Below are positions 24,194-39,600 of a DNA stretch of 64,000 nucleotides, one piece after another. The notes beneath the pieces were generated by a model, which was not told where the DNA came from, did no database searches, and saw only the letters and a program-made list of their open reading frames with translations. The position numbers and the translations under genes are program-made. Source of the stretch: Coptis chinensis. Taxonomy: Eukaryota > Streptophyta > Magnoliopsida > Ranunculales > Ranunculaceae. Location of the stretch: the NCBI GenBank assembly GCA_015680905.1, contig CM027385.1, positions 17,056,501 through 17,120,500 of the forward strand. Direction: 5' to 3'. Each line of letters opens with the position of its first letter. The stretch's first letter is position 1.

Positions 24194-27100
24194 ATGAAGC
24201 TCACTGTAATGACGGCCGACGAACAATTCATCACTCTAGACGTTGATCCCGAAGAATCCGTACTTGTTCTTCTCTCTCCACTTCCCAATTTCTTATTACT
24301 TTAATTTCTTATTTCTTATTATTTTTGTGGACCACGCAGGTTGAAAACTTAAAAGCCTTGCTGGAAGTTGAAGTAAGAAAAGAAACAAACCTCTATTTTT
24401 TTTTTTTTTTTTTTTGGTTTTTAAATTAAGAATCAATTAATTTTTTTTTTTTTATAATTGCAGACGAGAGTGCCACTTGAGCAGCAACAATTGGTTTTCA
24501 ATGGGAATGAGATGACAAATGAGAAACGATTAAGTGGTATTGGAATTAAAGACGGTGATTTAGTCATGATGATGATTTCTAATGCCTCATCTAATAGGTA
24601 ATAATAACATTTAATAATACTATTTTCATATTATCTGTTAACATGACTAAAGTCGAGCTAGTCTGACTGCTATAGGATTACAGGAATAGTTAATGTTTAG
24701 TCATTAGTGGTTAAAAACTTAAGATTATATGTTGGAAGGGTTTCTCTTGTTATGCTTCAATCTCCAAGGTCGTGTTTCCAGAAAAGCTGTATTGTCTTTG
24801 CACTGTGCTTATACTGATAAGTTTCTGTATAGACTCAAGCTGCCATAACAACTCGACCTAAATATTTTCTCAGGGCACCTGCTAGTGATCTGAGGTTTGA
24901 CCCAGATGGTTCTGCTGTGAACCCTGGAGCTTTCCAGCAACATGTTCGGAATAATTCGAATATGATATCACAACTGCTTCAGGTAATCTTGCTCATTATC
25001 TTGAATAACTATATGTTTTTGACTTTTTTTTTTTTTTTTTTTTTTTTTATTATAGTACTCCACTCTTAATGTGATTACTGCTGCACTTTCAGATTTAGAA
25101 ATTTTATGTTCAGTAACTTAGTTAACTTCACAACTTGTATAACTCGATGTTTGTATAACTGTTTTCGGACCTTGTCATTATTTTTCGTATAATGAGGGAA
25201 TCTGTGAAATCTTACTGGAACTATACTAACATTTAAGTGGTTCATAGTGGCATGGAAATGACCTAGATTGTTGAGTTTCAAATAAATCTTCTTCATGTTT
25301 TAACTGATTTATGAGCTTCCATCAGTAATAACTTCTCCAAAGGTCTTCATTGACGGCTGAGAAACTGGATGCATTTGTTGGAATGGAGGCATCAGAAACT
25401 AACCAGATTCTTTGGAAGAGAGAGAGATGCATAGTCAACGATTATTTGATAGCACATGTGGGTTCAGTCTTTGGAAAGGAATCATGAAATATAATCAGTT
25501 GGTGGAGAATGAATTAAGTTTCAAGCTGGAAAAGGAAGATAGAATTCTTTTTTGGGATGATAGGTGGTGTTCTTCGATCCCCCTAAAAATCTGCTACAAA
25601 AAATTGTATATCATCTCAGATAACAAGCGTGTGACTGTTAAAGCAACATGTTGCATGGGAGAATGGGGTTCGGTCATGGGTTTTAAATTGCAGTAACATT
25701 TTATTTGAAAGAGAGTTGCAACTGATTCATGAATATCTGAATGTGCTGGCTAATCAAAGAGTAAACGAGGATAATGATACATGGAAGTGGTTGGGAAAGG
25801 TACAGCCATTCAGTATGGAGACTATGTATGATCTGATTGAGGAGTCAAGGATACAAGCATTGCAGTTTGGTGGTCTGAACTTCCCATTAAAAAAAGTGTG
25901 GAATAAAAGAGTCCCTACTAAGGTTTCATTATTTGTTTGTGCGTTATGTTGGGGGTAGGACTTTGACTGGTGATTATCTCAGAAAGAGGGGTAAGATCCT
26001 TGTTAACAGGTGTGTGATGTGCATCAAGGAGGAGGAAACAATTCAACATTTATTCTTGGATTGTGAAGTCGCGCAAGTGGTCTGGGGGTTATTTCACGCA
26101 GTCTCGCGAGTGTCACAGAGATGCATCACAAGGGCTTATGGAAATATTTAATTGCAAGCGACAGGGTCAGATTTCAAGGACGGGTCGTTTACTCTCAAAG
26201 ATTGTAGCTCACGCGGTCACTCGGTCATTATTGCTTGAGCAAAATAGAAGACTTTTGATGACGAATCTAGGGATGTCCAACAGCCTATCGTTAAATGCAA
26301 GTCACTTATGTGGGATTGGGTGTCGTATTTAGGGGTTTAAAATTGGAAGATCTTGTATTTAGGTGGGATGCTGTGATTGAGGCTGAGCCTATGTAAGCTT
26401 TCACCGTTTGTAGTGTGTACCTCTCACACTGCATTACTATTATTAATATAATATATGATACCATTTACCGATAAAAAAAAATAAAAATAAAAATTTGATA
26501 GGTAGAAATCAGCAATCAATGTGATTTGCTAAAGCTCTAATAATGCACTGTGAAGAAGCACCGAGTGGTCTTAACTGCATGAGAGAAGACAAAGATGGAG
26601 CTGGATGGAAGAAGATGGCAGAGGGGGTGAGGAACTTTGTCAAAGAAGTGACTGCAGTAAATAATGGTGGCCATTGCAGTGGTTCACCAGAAATCTCACC
26701 TGTTTTGGTGAGGAGGGAAGTACTATTGGCAGAGGCTTCATTTGATGGAATATCAGCTGTGAAAGTGAAGGTAAGTGGAGTGAAAACTCTGCCCAAATCA
26801 GTAGAGGTGGCTTATTAAGAAAACAGAAAAACCAGTAGAGTTGTTGGTCCCAAGTACAGCATCAATGTGGAGCAAACTTATTCTTCATGAGATCCCTACA
26901 AGCTCATGAGGATCTGGGTTGCCGTGATCATGGGGAAGTTCTTTCCGTTCAGCGAAAGGCCGAAGATTTTAGTGGTTCAATGCAAGAAGCAGTCCAGACG
27001 GTTTGAGGGTACTGGAATAGATCACTATGATTTGGAAAGTGACTCAACACATGGCAGTGACCAGTTGGTTAAAGGTGGTTGGGCTAGTGCAATTAGTACA

Positions 27101-30100
27101 ATGGTTGTATGAAGGTGGTAGGAAGGTTCTGGATAGGCACGGGGAACGCCTACATAGTGAATTTGAGAAATGGCGATCTTCTATCACCTTTTCTCTATGG
27201 TATGATTTTCTAAGTGCTTAGCAAAATGATGGGGTTGTTTCGGAGTGTTGGTCTTATTGATGGGTTTAAAGCATCCACTAGGATGGAAGCAATATCTGTC
27301 TCACACCTACAATTGATGGATGACATAATGTGTTTTTTTTTGGGTGCTACTATGGAGAAAGCTCGAAGTCTCAAAAAAAACTTTAGTTTGAGATGGCTTC
27401 CGTCTTGCGTATTAACATGACAGAATCGACACTTTTTGCACTTAGAGGTTAGTAATTGTACTTTGGAGTTTGTTGTAACATTTCTTTTGAAAACATAATT
27501 TAGTATTCCTTTGGGAGCACATAATTTAGTAAGTCCAAGATCGTTTGGAATAAGGTGATTGAGAAGGTGTCGATTAGATTGGCTGGTTGGACAGCAAAAT
27601 GTTTATCCAATATTCCAATGGGAGTAGGAGTACACTACTCAAGTCCACTCAGTAACATATCTAAGTACCTAACTACTTCCTATTATCATTTATATTCTTA
27701 ATTGGGTGGTTAGGCAAATTGGGAATGCATTTCAAATGTTTTTTTTTGTTGTGGCGATGGAGAAACTATATAGGTTCACCGGGTACTCCTAAGAAAAAAA
27801 GGTTGCATTGGGAGAAAATACACCCCAACAGTAATGTAGCCCTCTTGGCCAAATGGATGTAGCAGTATAAGGAGGAGAAATATCATATTTGGCTTAGTTG
27901 ACTTGGGCATGTATTATTCAGCTGAAGAAATTCCTCAATCTTTTCGTCTCATTGAGATTGAAGAGTTACAACCTCCTCTTGTCTTGGTCAATTCCAACCT
28001 CAGTGCACCTCATGATTGTCAGGCACGATACATGATCGGCATTAATGGCTCTATTGCTACTCTATTGATATCAGTCGTTGTTAATGCCAGGAACTCGACA
28101 AAGGAACCAACACACGGTGTTGCAAGACACAGACGCTATAGTCTAACATAGTCCTCAAGTCCCCACATATTATAGACACTCGTGATGGGGCAGATTTAGT
28201 TGAGTTTCATGACAGTGGTTAGTTGGTTCGATTTCTAAATGTTATATATGTTTCTTTTGTGACTGAAGTATGTCAATCGTTTGCTTGAATATGCGAAAGT
28301 ATGTTTTGTCAGAAGAAGCACCCACAAAGTAATTCCATGGATCCTCTCGCTTTCTATTCCCATGGAACTTTTTCTTCACAAAGTTCATATGGGTTGTGTC
28401 TCAGTGTCCTACATATAGGTTGCCGTGTCAGAAACTCTGTATCTGGGTCAGGACACCAACACACGTTCCCGTGTCAGTATTACTTGGGTTTACAAGGGAA
28501 TTACGTATCTCTAAATGATTTTGTATTCATGTATGATGAACTCCTTGCCATATTTATATTGTAAGAAAACATTACATATCAGATCTTATCATTGATTGCA
28601 ATTTGACATACAGAATGACCCTGAGTTTGCACAAGCAATTCTTGGAAATGATCTTAACAGGCTGCAGCAAATCTTGCGTGAACGCCATCAGCAACGATCC
28701 GAATTACAACGTAAACAGGAAGAGGAGATGGTAAGGGACTTAATTTGGCCTTTCACTTTCATGCTATTCTATTCTATTTTATTTTGATTTTATTTTTGCT
28801 ACATATCATGGTGGTTTCTCTACCTTCCTTCATCATAGTTAGGTTCCAATGTTTAGTCTTGTGATTATTTTCGTAGATGTACGTCAAGATCTATCTGCAT
28901 AAAACACGACTAGTGCTGCCACTGATTAACAGTAACTTGATGCAATATAAGGCTTGTGGAGTAAGAAATGAGAGGGACTGAGTTTTCATTTTAAACTTTT
29001 TGGCTGTTGGTCGAGTAGTTCTTGAAAATTCTATTAATTAGTAAAACCTTAGGTTTTGCTTTGAATTCTGTGAATGATATTTATCAATTCTGTGAATGAT
29101 ATTTATCTAAAATTGATCTAAAAAAGTGCTAAAGGCTGTGCTCGAATGGTACAGTCCCTCAGTCGCCCCTTTCATTCTGGATTGATCTTGTAGTTCTTCA
29201 TTACTTGGCATGTCATAAAGTTAAGTTGTCAAGCGTTAATTTATGTTATATCAATGATAACAATTATTTTTGGATCGATAAAAGATATTTCATTGATATA
29301 ATCATATAATAGAGAAAATAGTACATTAACACCATGAGTACTAGAATAGGAATATAAGCTACTATTCAAGGACCAGAACCCAAAGACACGTAGGCAAGTA
29401 CCCCACCTGGAAAAGAGAAAAATTACAACAGACACCCAAAAAGCCAAAAGACTTTCAATACTTGGAGGTTATACCCCCCTTCTCACCGAATTCTAAAAAT
29501 TTCACCTCCAGCCAAACATGTCCCAGCAGCATTAATCATACGACTGCCATCTGTCTCCTTAGTCACCACCTCCACTCCCCTCGCAGAGAACTCAATACTT
29601 AGAGCTAGAACTTACGCCATATACAGTTGGAAAAATCTTCGAGTCTAGTTTCCAATGCAAGCAACTAAATTGATAGTGCATAATTTGTTAGTTACGGAAA
29701 TTTGGTTCAAGTTCTTTTACTGTCTGATGTGATGTCTGACCTTTGAATATTAGTGGGCTAAATTATGTTTTAACTTTTAAGTAGTTGTTCACTGATAAAT
29801 TGTTATTATTATCTGTAGGCACTGCTGGATGCGGATCCTTTCGATGTAGAAGCACAAAGGAAAATTGAAGCTGCAATCCGCCAGGTCCGTGTAAATTAGT
29901 AAATATGTGTGACGCTGCTTTTGTATACTTGTGAGTTTATTATTAAAAGAATCTGAGCATTGACAGAGATGAGTGTTGTTGTATTATGGCTAGGGTATTT
30001 GTTTCTCTATTGCTTGACTATATTTCATGGCAATGATAGGTTCGGCCCAGAATTTACAGTTTTAGATTAATTTCCATCTCCCACTGGTGACATAATTCAC

Positions 30101-30609
30101 TTGGTCTAGAGTCGAGGACTGGACTGTGCATCAACAATTAACTTCTTGTTCAGAGATGACAACAGTACTAGAAGTCAATACCTTCTCAGTTTCTCAGTTG
30201 GCGTTTTTGTCCTTCCAAAAAGTAAGGGGTTGTTTGATTTTTATTGTTTCAGCATTCAGAGCCTCTGAAACTTCAGTTTTTTTGAGTTCCGAGTCTCAAA
30301 CAATCTTTGTTTTTTTTTCAGTAGTTTCAGTGTTCAGAGGCAAAATATGGTTTCAGCATTCCGCACCAAAGTTGTTACTGAATTCTGAATTGAAATGATG
30401 ATGCCAAAGAATTCCATTCTTACCCTTTCTTCAGTCATTCACAATCATGTTCAAACTTGTGATTTCAGCCATGACAATCTTCCCTCTCACCTCTCACCTT
30501 CTTTGAAGAACCATTTTCCTTCTTTACTCTTTAATACCTTGAGATTGTTCTATGGGTTGGAAATGGTTTGGATATAGTTTTTATTGTTTGTATTTGAAGT
30601 TTTTCTGGT

Positions 30610-30663
<54 letters not shown>

Positions 30664-33600
30664 ATGGCCTCCACCAGTCATTTGCATGATTGAACCTTTA
30701 GAATTTGACGTCAATCCTTTTTTTTTTGTGATTATATCGATTCCCTAATGTCAGTTTGTCTGTGTACCAAAAACTTTTGAGTCCACACTTGATACTTAAT
30801 GTGCTCTTATTAAATGCAGAAAGGAATAAATGAAAATTGGGAAGCTGCACTAGAGTACAATCCGGAAGCTTTTGCCAGGGTGGTACGTGCAGCTTCTTTC
30901 TTTTTAGGTGCTCTGTAATTTCTCTTTACTCTTTGTATTGTTATTTATTGTTTTTTTTTAATCTTCAGGTTATGTTGTATGTAGACATGGAAGTCAATGG
31001 AGTTCCTCTGAAGGTAGTGATTTCAAGAACTTACTTTCTTTGCAGTTAAACCCGTCTTCCACCTATACTTTCTTTGTCTTAGTTCTTTTAAAAAAATGGT
31101 GTTCCACCTACAGTGATCCGCAGGTATTTTGTTTTTCCAAGATTTCCCCTGTCCAAATTCATAAATTACAACAAATATATATCCATCAAGATGTAATTTA
31201 TGTCATGGTGGCCAGGGCAGTTCGGTATACAGCTCAGCAACACACAACTACCACTAATATTTTTCCGCCTATATACCTCAAATTTTTGTATATGTCGTCT
31301 CATTATAGGGAAAAGACTGAGTGAATAATCCAATGTGTCTTCCACTTTGAAATATGAGATGGGGAATGAAGGAAAATTGTTAGTTTCTCTTCATTTTGAA
31401 CTTTACCATTAGTCCATGACCATAGTCCAATTTGAAAGACAAAATGATCCCATGGGCCAAAATCATTTTGGATATTATGCTTCCACTTCATTGGGTAATA
31501 AAGACTCAGCAACAGTTAACAATTTTTTGAGTTTAACATCCATCTAATCCAACGTCGCACATCAGTAGACTTGAGTATACTTGAGCACTCAGAGAACAAA
31601 GTAAAAAAATTGAAATAATAAAAAGGAAAAGAATAAAGAATAAAGAAAATATTAAACAAGAAAAATATAATCAACAAACTTTCATCAGTTATGCCCTCAT
31701 TTAGCGTGTGCACGTGACTAGTTATGGTAAATATTCATTCATTTCTTTTGGATATAAAGATACTTTGTTGAAGTGAATGTAACTATTGTTGCATTGATTT
31801 TGTTGAATTCTTCAACTATAAGAAAAGTACTATGGATTTATTTGGTATAGTCACATTATTTCATTCTCTATTTTGTGATTTACTTTTCACGCAGCTGAGC
31901 GTTTCAAGTAGAAAAGAGAAACCCATACCTCTTTTGCCTTCATCTTGCATTATGTCCATCATCTTATCACGTTCCACTCATCTCGGGGCAGTGATGAGAA
32001 AGAATAAGGCAATATTATTCCTCGTCTCATTCAAGGGGATGGTTGTATGAACTCCATCTTGTTAAGTACACTCCAAAAGGAGTTCCACTGCAAAAAGTGG
32101 ACTAACAAGATGAATTGAGTGCTGATTTTTGGTGAAGATAGTCCGGCTCCCATGATGTAGATCAAGTGCACAAAAAAATCGGTTCAATTGAATATGTTTA
32201 ACCATATCAAAATATGTTTGAAGTTGTAGATTTAGGCCGTTGGATTTATCCATAACATTCTAAAATACTTTTGACAAAGTTATACATTTTTGTGAGGATG
32301 ATCTCTATTTTAGGGTGAACATCTCCACCAACATTCAGCCTCTAATTCATTGTTTTCAGTGGTTGAGCTTTTTCCTAGTTTTTTTAAGTGTAGTTCTGAT
32401 GTAGTGGAATGGAGTTCTCGAGGGTGATTTAGAAGAAAGGAAAGAAGAATTAGACGAAAAGAATTATAAAGGAATTTAGTTTGGGAAGAATTTTGATTAG
32501 ATAGATAAGTAGTTGAGATATATTTTTATTGATAAGAGCTTCATCAAATTCATTCATGTAGCTATTTTTATAGATACCTCTCAGTCTCTCATGAAACAAT
32601 TTAGAAACCTACGAAACCAAGGAAAACTTGATTCCTAAGCTTTCTATAACATAAAAGTAACTGCCTAAACCTATTAGAACTTAAATTAAAATCTTATCTT
32701 CTAGACACTTCTAAAACTAGTTTAAATAATATGGACGAAAATTATATAAAATCAATATCTATAAGTTGTCCTTCATTCATTTAAGGATCCTTGGTGTAAA
32801 CAAATACAAGGTTTTACCTTTTGTCAAAGCATGCAAGCACTTTTAATGTATAAATATGGTGTTAGATAAAGTGACAATTGTGCACATCAAACAGTCTTGG
32901 TGTGATTGAGGGTGTTAGGATAAGTCAAGAGAGGGGCTTAGTCTACCGTTTACTGTATGCAAATGATGTGGTGGCTTTTCTTGGTCGCGACCTTTCCAAC
33001 TTAGATTTCTCTGTGGACTTTCCCTGTGCTCAAAGTCAACATGCAAGATTAAATCGCTGCGATATTAGCAATCTCACCATTGGGTGTGGTGATGAGACCT
33101 TAGTTCGTGTTGTGGCAAGGCATCATACTGGTCATTTGAAAGATATTTTTGGTAGATTTCAGGTGTAATGGGTCCGCAAAATGAGGTTAGGAATCACTGA
33201 AATATTGGCAAATTGACATAATATCGGGAGACTTAGAAAACTTTGGCAGTTAGGTGATGTTTGACAATATCTTATGGAAATTGGCATTATTCTGGTGTTT
33301 GAGTGGTATGTTGCAGAACGCCCAATAACACTGGTGGTAAGAAGTGATTTCTACTTTTTACAATCATACTCAAAAGTCAAATTCATCTTACCCAAAGCTT
33401 TTAAACTCTAAATCACAAAAATGTCCCACTTGTAAACGTTTGCCAAGACTTAAAGTTAAGATAAATTTCAACAACAAAAAATGTCCAGTGCTTTCAATTT
33501 TTTGAGGATATCATGTTTTTTGAGATTAAAAATCGTTAAACACTAAGCAATTAGTCTCACTCTCTCCTTCTTTCATTGTTTCTTAGTCCGAATTTTTTTC

Positions 33601-36600
33601 GGATGACTTTTGTAGTTTGCTAGAAAAAAATCTGTTGAAATAAGTTGGGTTTCTCTTTGAAGTTAATCTGCTAGAGGAATCGGTGCTTTCTGTGAAGGCA
33701 TTTTTCCAGAGAAATCACGATCTGTTCAAGAAACTTTGGTGATATTATCTTGATACCTTTTGTTGGTAAGTCGAGTTCCTCATTACATGGTAAGATTCTC
33801 AATATTTTAATGCTGGGTTGTTGAATAACTGAGATATATTTGACAATAGATTGCGAAATACCTTGGCATTTTGTACTATGGCTTTCCCTCTTCCTACCTT
33901 GGTGTCAGTCGTGGTTATTTGGGAACCTGTTAATGAGAACTTTTGCTGGAATTGGAGGGTTGGCAACGTACCTACCCTCTTCTTACCTTGGTGCCCCTAT
34001 TGGGGAGGTGAATAAGTCGGTAGTTATTTGAAAACCGGTTATTGAGAACTTCTGTTGGGAATTGGAGGAATGGCAAGGGTGATACACATCTGAAGGGGCT
34101 TGTGTTATTCAAGTTGTCGAGTCTACTTGTGTAACTATTTATGTTCACCATACCACGAGCTGTGCCTAAAATGACAGAATTATTAGGAATGTTTTTGTGG
34201 GACTACTCGGAAGAAGCTCATAGGTTTCACTTGGTGAACTGGAAGAGAGTAATTATTTCTGAGATAGATGGGGGTTTTGGAGTTAAGATTAATGCACAAG
34301 TCTAATTTGGCGCTAAGGTAGGGGATTTGGATAGGAGCTGGATAGTGGTCGGCCTGTGGGCCATACGGTTGTAGGTGTGGAGAGTATCCTAAAATGTCTT
34401 GAAGCTTTGAAAAGATTGGATTTAGTTTGGGGAACTGGACTGTGATTAATTTTTTTTGGTATAGGTGGTCAAGGAGACTCTGCTTTTGTTATTCACGAGA
34501 TGTTATGCCATCTTTGTGTTTAAGAATCAATCATTTGTAATTTCATGCATATATTGTTAATGGGCATCTTTGGTGGGAATGGATATTCATAATTTCATAT
34601 TCCCATGGTTCACAGGGACATTATGAGTGTTGTTTCTGTATTGGATTCTACCCCTTGTATGAGATGGTGTAAAGTTTTTCGTATTTGGACTTCTGACAAG
34701 AGTTGGAGATTTTAGTGCAAGTATTTCTACTTTGCCCGTTGCTCTGATCTTCCAACTGCAGAGCAAAGACCTCCCACGTTGGGTTTCCTTATACTTACAT
34801 TTGGTGAGCAGTCTAGGATTCAATAGTTTCCATTGATTGTCAATTTAAGAGAAGAAATTGAAACATTAAATTCTTCCTCCTTTGCTTGCCATATGGGGAG
34901 TTGGTTAGTCACACTCTCATCCATTGTCAGTATTCCTTGGAGGTATTATCTCATTTTGTCCATCAGTAGGGTGCTTTGGCTAGCTCCTTGGTCAGTGAAG
35001 TAGCTTTTAGTTTCCTTGATTCAGAGCATTCATTCCTCTAAGAGGAGCATATTGCGGAGCATCATACCCTTTTCCCATCACGTCAAACTTTTGGTTGGAC
35101 TGGAACGTGAGACACACTCAAGATAGGTTCGAGGATATCATTGTCCCAATCAAGGGGATGATGTTTCTTTAGTTGGAGGTTTGGGACGAGTGGAGTGGCA
35201 CGCTGTTTGGTTGCTTTATGTTATTTGATGGGCACTAGCTAAGGAACTCTCCAGAGATTGTACCGTTTCGGTTATTTTTCTTTTTGTGTAATATCCTACA
35301 CAACTTTCATTTTTGTTCTTTTGCTTGATCATATGTACTATAAGTCTACCTCTATCAATCAGCAAAATATATATGAAGTGATTATAGTGGATTATAGTCC
35401 TTACTGAAACTCTGTCTGCATATACCTCTTATAATATCTCCTACACCTTTTTTCCGGTAATTGCTACTGCATTAACTAGATTTCCTATGATTTTATTATT
35501 ATTTTTTTCTTTGTTTTTCGATAGGTAGAACATTTATTCCCTAATCCCTTTTATTATTTTGTTGGTACCATCTTTATATATCTTTGCAGTATGCACAATT
35601 TAGTAGAATGATTTTGCTTCTCAACCTTAACTGGGTTGATGAAAGTCTTATTGGAATCACTAGTATCATGATCTCCTTTGGAATTTTCTTTCTTTCTTTC
35701 CTCTTTGTTTGTGTAAATATTTCTTTCATTTTAATTGTGCAAGAGTAACCTTTACTGGTCTATCTTGTTCTAGGCATTTGTCGATAGTGGGGCACAGTCC
35801 ACAATAATTTCTAAGAGCTGCGCTGAGCGTTGTGGGTAAGTTATTTTGTTTGTGTAACTAAGCTGTCTCACTTTAGTTATTCTTTAATGCTGAAAAACCA
35901 AATTCTTTCTTTCAATAAATTAGTGCAACATCTAGTCCTTCAATGGACTATGGGAAACAATGATAGAACGAATTCTAAGATAGAGATCTTTGGTATCCCT
36001 TATGCCAAGAAAGTCGCTAATGGAAGCCATCTATGTGATAAGACAGGTAAAGGAATTTAGGAGAGCAATATAATCTGCACATGTATTTCATAGATTTAGG
36101 AAAACCTTAAGACAAGTCTCAAGAAACATAATTTACTGGTCGTTACAAAGAACTTATATATACTTTTTATCGGTATAATTCATTCTTTCATTGTAGTTTT
36201 GAAATTTAGTAGAGTTTACAAGGATTTGTTCATGTAACATGATTCTACAAGACACTGAGAATTCGTCCATATACAACCCCATTTTACAGAACAGGAGTGT
36301 CTCAATTACAAATAAAATCTTGATCTGTCACCCCATTAAAGCAAGAATTCATGCATGCCTAATCGTGTAGCTCCTCTTTGATCCTTTCCACAACCTTGTT
36401 AGCATCCCATTCCACTTGCTCAAAAATCCTTGTATTTCTCTCTTTCCACAAGTTTGTTATAATAGAATACAATAGCACTTGGGAGATGCTCCACTATCCA
36501 TGTGGGTTTGGTGAAAGCGGTAGAGAGATGACCTTTTTGATGGTTGTCGGTAATCTCCAAGGTTAGTTAAAAGATGAAAAAAAATCACCCATACACCCTT

Positions 36601-39600
36601 AAGAAAGACACAGCAAGATGAATATGATTCACTCTCCTCTTCCTCTTTTCATATTGAATAAATATTCTGTAGTTCCATACCTCTTCGAGTCAACACACAT
36701 ATGGTTTTAAATCTCTCCAAGTTTGCACCTATGGTTTTAATTCTCCCAAATTGTTAGTGGGTGGAATGATTTTGTCAAAAGCGTAAACTTCAAACACGGT
36801 ACCGGCCAATCTATTTACTTTTACTTGGATATGTGGATGGGAGACATGCCATTATAGGTGAAATTTAGTGATACGTGTATGCTGGCCTCTAACAAAAATG
36901 TGAAGATAGTGGATTATAACAAAAGAGAGGGGAGCAAGGAGTAGTATGGGATGTGGCATTAAGTAAGGGGGTTAAATGATTGGGAAATTAAAAGCGATGA
37001 GTCTCCTATGATGATTTATAATTCAGTGTGCAATAAAAATTCTAAAGTTGCTAGTCTTATTGAAGATGGGAAATGGCACCTACCACATCAGTTTAGGGTG
37101 CATTGCCCTGAACTAGTGCAAGGAATAGAGGAAGAGGTTCTCTTGCATACAGGAGATGATGAAGTCATATAGTCTGTATCAATGACAGGGGAGTACACAA
37201 TGAAGGACACCCTGAGAACTTGAGGGAGGAGAAACAGCAAGTCAACTGGCATAGTTTAGTATGGTTTACTAACAGAGTACCAAGATATTCATTCATCAGC
37301 TGGTTGGCATTAAGCCATTAAGTAATGGACTGAAGACATTGTACAAATTAAAGCAATGGAAGAAAGTGGAGTCTGATTCTTGTGTACTATGCAATTCAGG
37401 AGTAGAAACTGAAGAGCATTTATTCTTTTCTTGTAGATTTTCTCAAGTTGTCTGGGAAGGTCTATTTAGGAGAGCTGGTTACAATAAGTTCAGAGAGCAA
37501 ACATGGCAAGAACAGCTTAATTGGGTCTTGAATAAGAGCCGAGGCAAGGGTGGGTACCAGGATGCAGTTAGGCTTCTTTTCACAGGCTTCATTTATTGGA
37601 TATGGAGGGAGAGAAATTTCAGAATTTTTTAGCACAAAGTCAGCATAGAAGCACAAGTAATGGAAGTGATTATGAGAGAGGTAAAGGTGAAAATTCATGC
37701 TCTTATTATCAGAATGGAGGAGGGACCAGATAGAGAAAGATTTAAGCAGATATGGAATAGAAACACCGAGTTAGTAGAGCACAGAATGATCAAATGCAAG
37801 TGGAAGAGAGCTGAACCAGAAAACTACACTTTAAACACACAGATGGAAGTGTACAAGGCACAAGAGGTCAATGGACAGCAGTCATAAGAGATGGAGAGGA
37901 TACAATCATAGCAGCAGCACATGGAGTGTCTGATCATCACACAATAGCTTTGGTAGAACTACAAGGACTGGAGCAAGGAATCAGATTAGCATTGAGGCAT
38001 AACATGAGAAGGATAGAAGCTCAAACAGATTCAGAAAATGTTATGGCATTTATCAAGAAGAATAGGTATCCATGGCAAGCAAAGAAGCTGATCAAGAGTA
38101 TACAAGAGATGCAAGCAGATCTTATTTATTTTCTATAGTTCATATTTATAGAGAAACAAACATGTTAGCAGATGCTTTAGCTGCAAATTGTACAAATATT
38201 AGGTGTCTTGATATTGTACCTACTTCCTTTGCAAAGGATGTAAAGAAAATAGCATATGATGATGATGCAATAGGTAGAGAGTATGTGAGGATGTGAGCTT
38301 GTAACAAGAAAAGTTTTTTCATTATTAATGATAGGGGTAGGGGTCCTTGTTAACAACCTCACTTGCCAATCAAAAGAAAATTAAAAATATGATGATTATC
38401 TATAAGGAGAGTCTGTTGGGGAGATTGTCAGAAGGCGATGGGTTTGGGAAGCCAAGGAGGAGTTCCTTGTACGATGTTATATTAAATTTTGGTCAATGAA
38501 CATTTTTTTGTAGCTTTACAAGGTGTAGGAGGTCATTCACGATTTTCCTTACTTGAAGATTTGGATGGCTTCGGTTCCCGTTTGTAGTTGCTTTCTTTTG
38601 GCTCTCCTACTTGGGGATGATCAAGACCATTGGCATCTTGAATGGAAGGGTCATGGAACTTCATAATGTTTGTTGTTTACGTAAAGAGTGGAATGAAATG
38701 TGGATCACCTACTTCTCACTTGTTCTTTCTCGTATGCAATTTGGGATTTATTTTTTCATCATTTGGCGAACCATGGATCTGACCACTAAGTTGTCTTGAC
38801 TTTAAGATGTACCTCGATGCCCAATCTTCAGTCCGCCACCTAGTTTTGGAGGCTGAATAACTTTTTGCTATGTTAAATTCATTTTGTAACTTTTCTATAT
38901 ATTTACTTTCTTGACAAAATTATCACCTTGATTAATTTAATATTTGTTAGTTTTTTTTTTTTTAGTTAAATAATTATGATAAAAGAATGGTACATAAGAG
39001 TAAAATGATATTATTGCTAATGGAGAAAAACTTTAGAGAGAAAAGAGAGTACAGCTTAATTAGTTTCATCTCTCACGCTTCTTATATAGGAAAATAGTCT
39101 GTCTACAATACGGAAAACCTCTAATGACTCACCTATCTAATAACTCGCGCAGAACTCTAACATCAACATTGTTACTTTTGAAATAGAAATCAGTCTGTAA
39201 AATTTATTTTCCGAAAAACTAGATGAATGTTCTAATTATTTATTACTTATAAATCTCTTTTTGTGGAATTTACATCAGATTGCTAAGACTCCTAGACGAG
39301 CGATTCAAGGGCATTGCTCATGGAGTTGGTCAAACAGAAATTCTGGGAAGAATTCATGTAGCACCAATAAAGGTAGTAAATCCATGCTTTGTTGAATGGA
39401 AACATGGTACATACTACTTATGAAACTTGTTGGCATGTGTAAACAAGATATGAAACATGATTTGAATATCTCCATCTTTACCTTCAGATATTTTCACTTT
39501 GTCAAATAGAACCGTCATATGTTTTATAAACTTCGATATAATATATTATCCTTTTTCCACTCCTTAGTTCTGCCTCAACTATTATTAGCAACCTTCCTGA

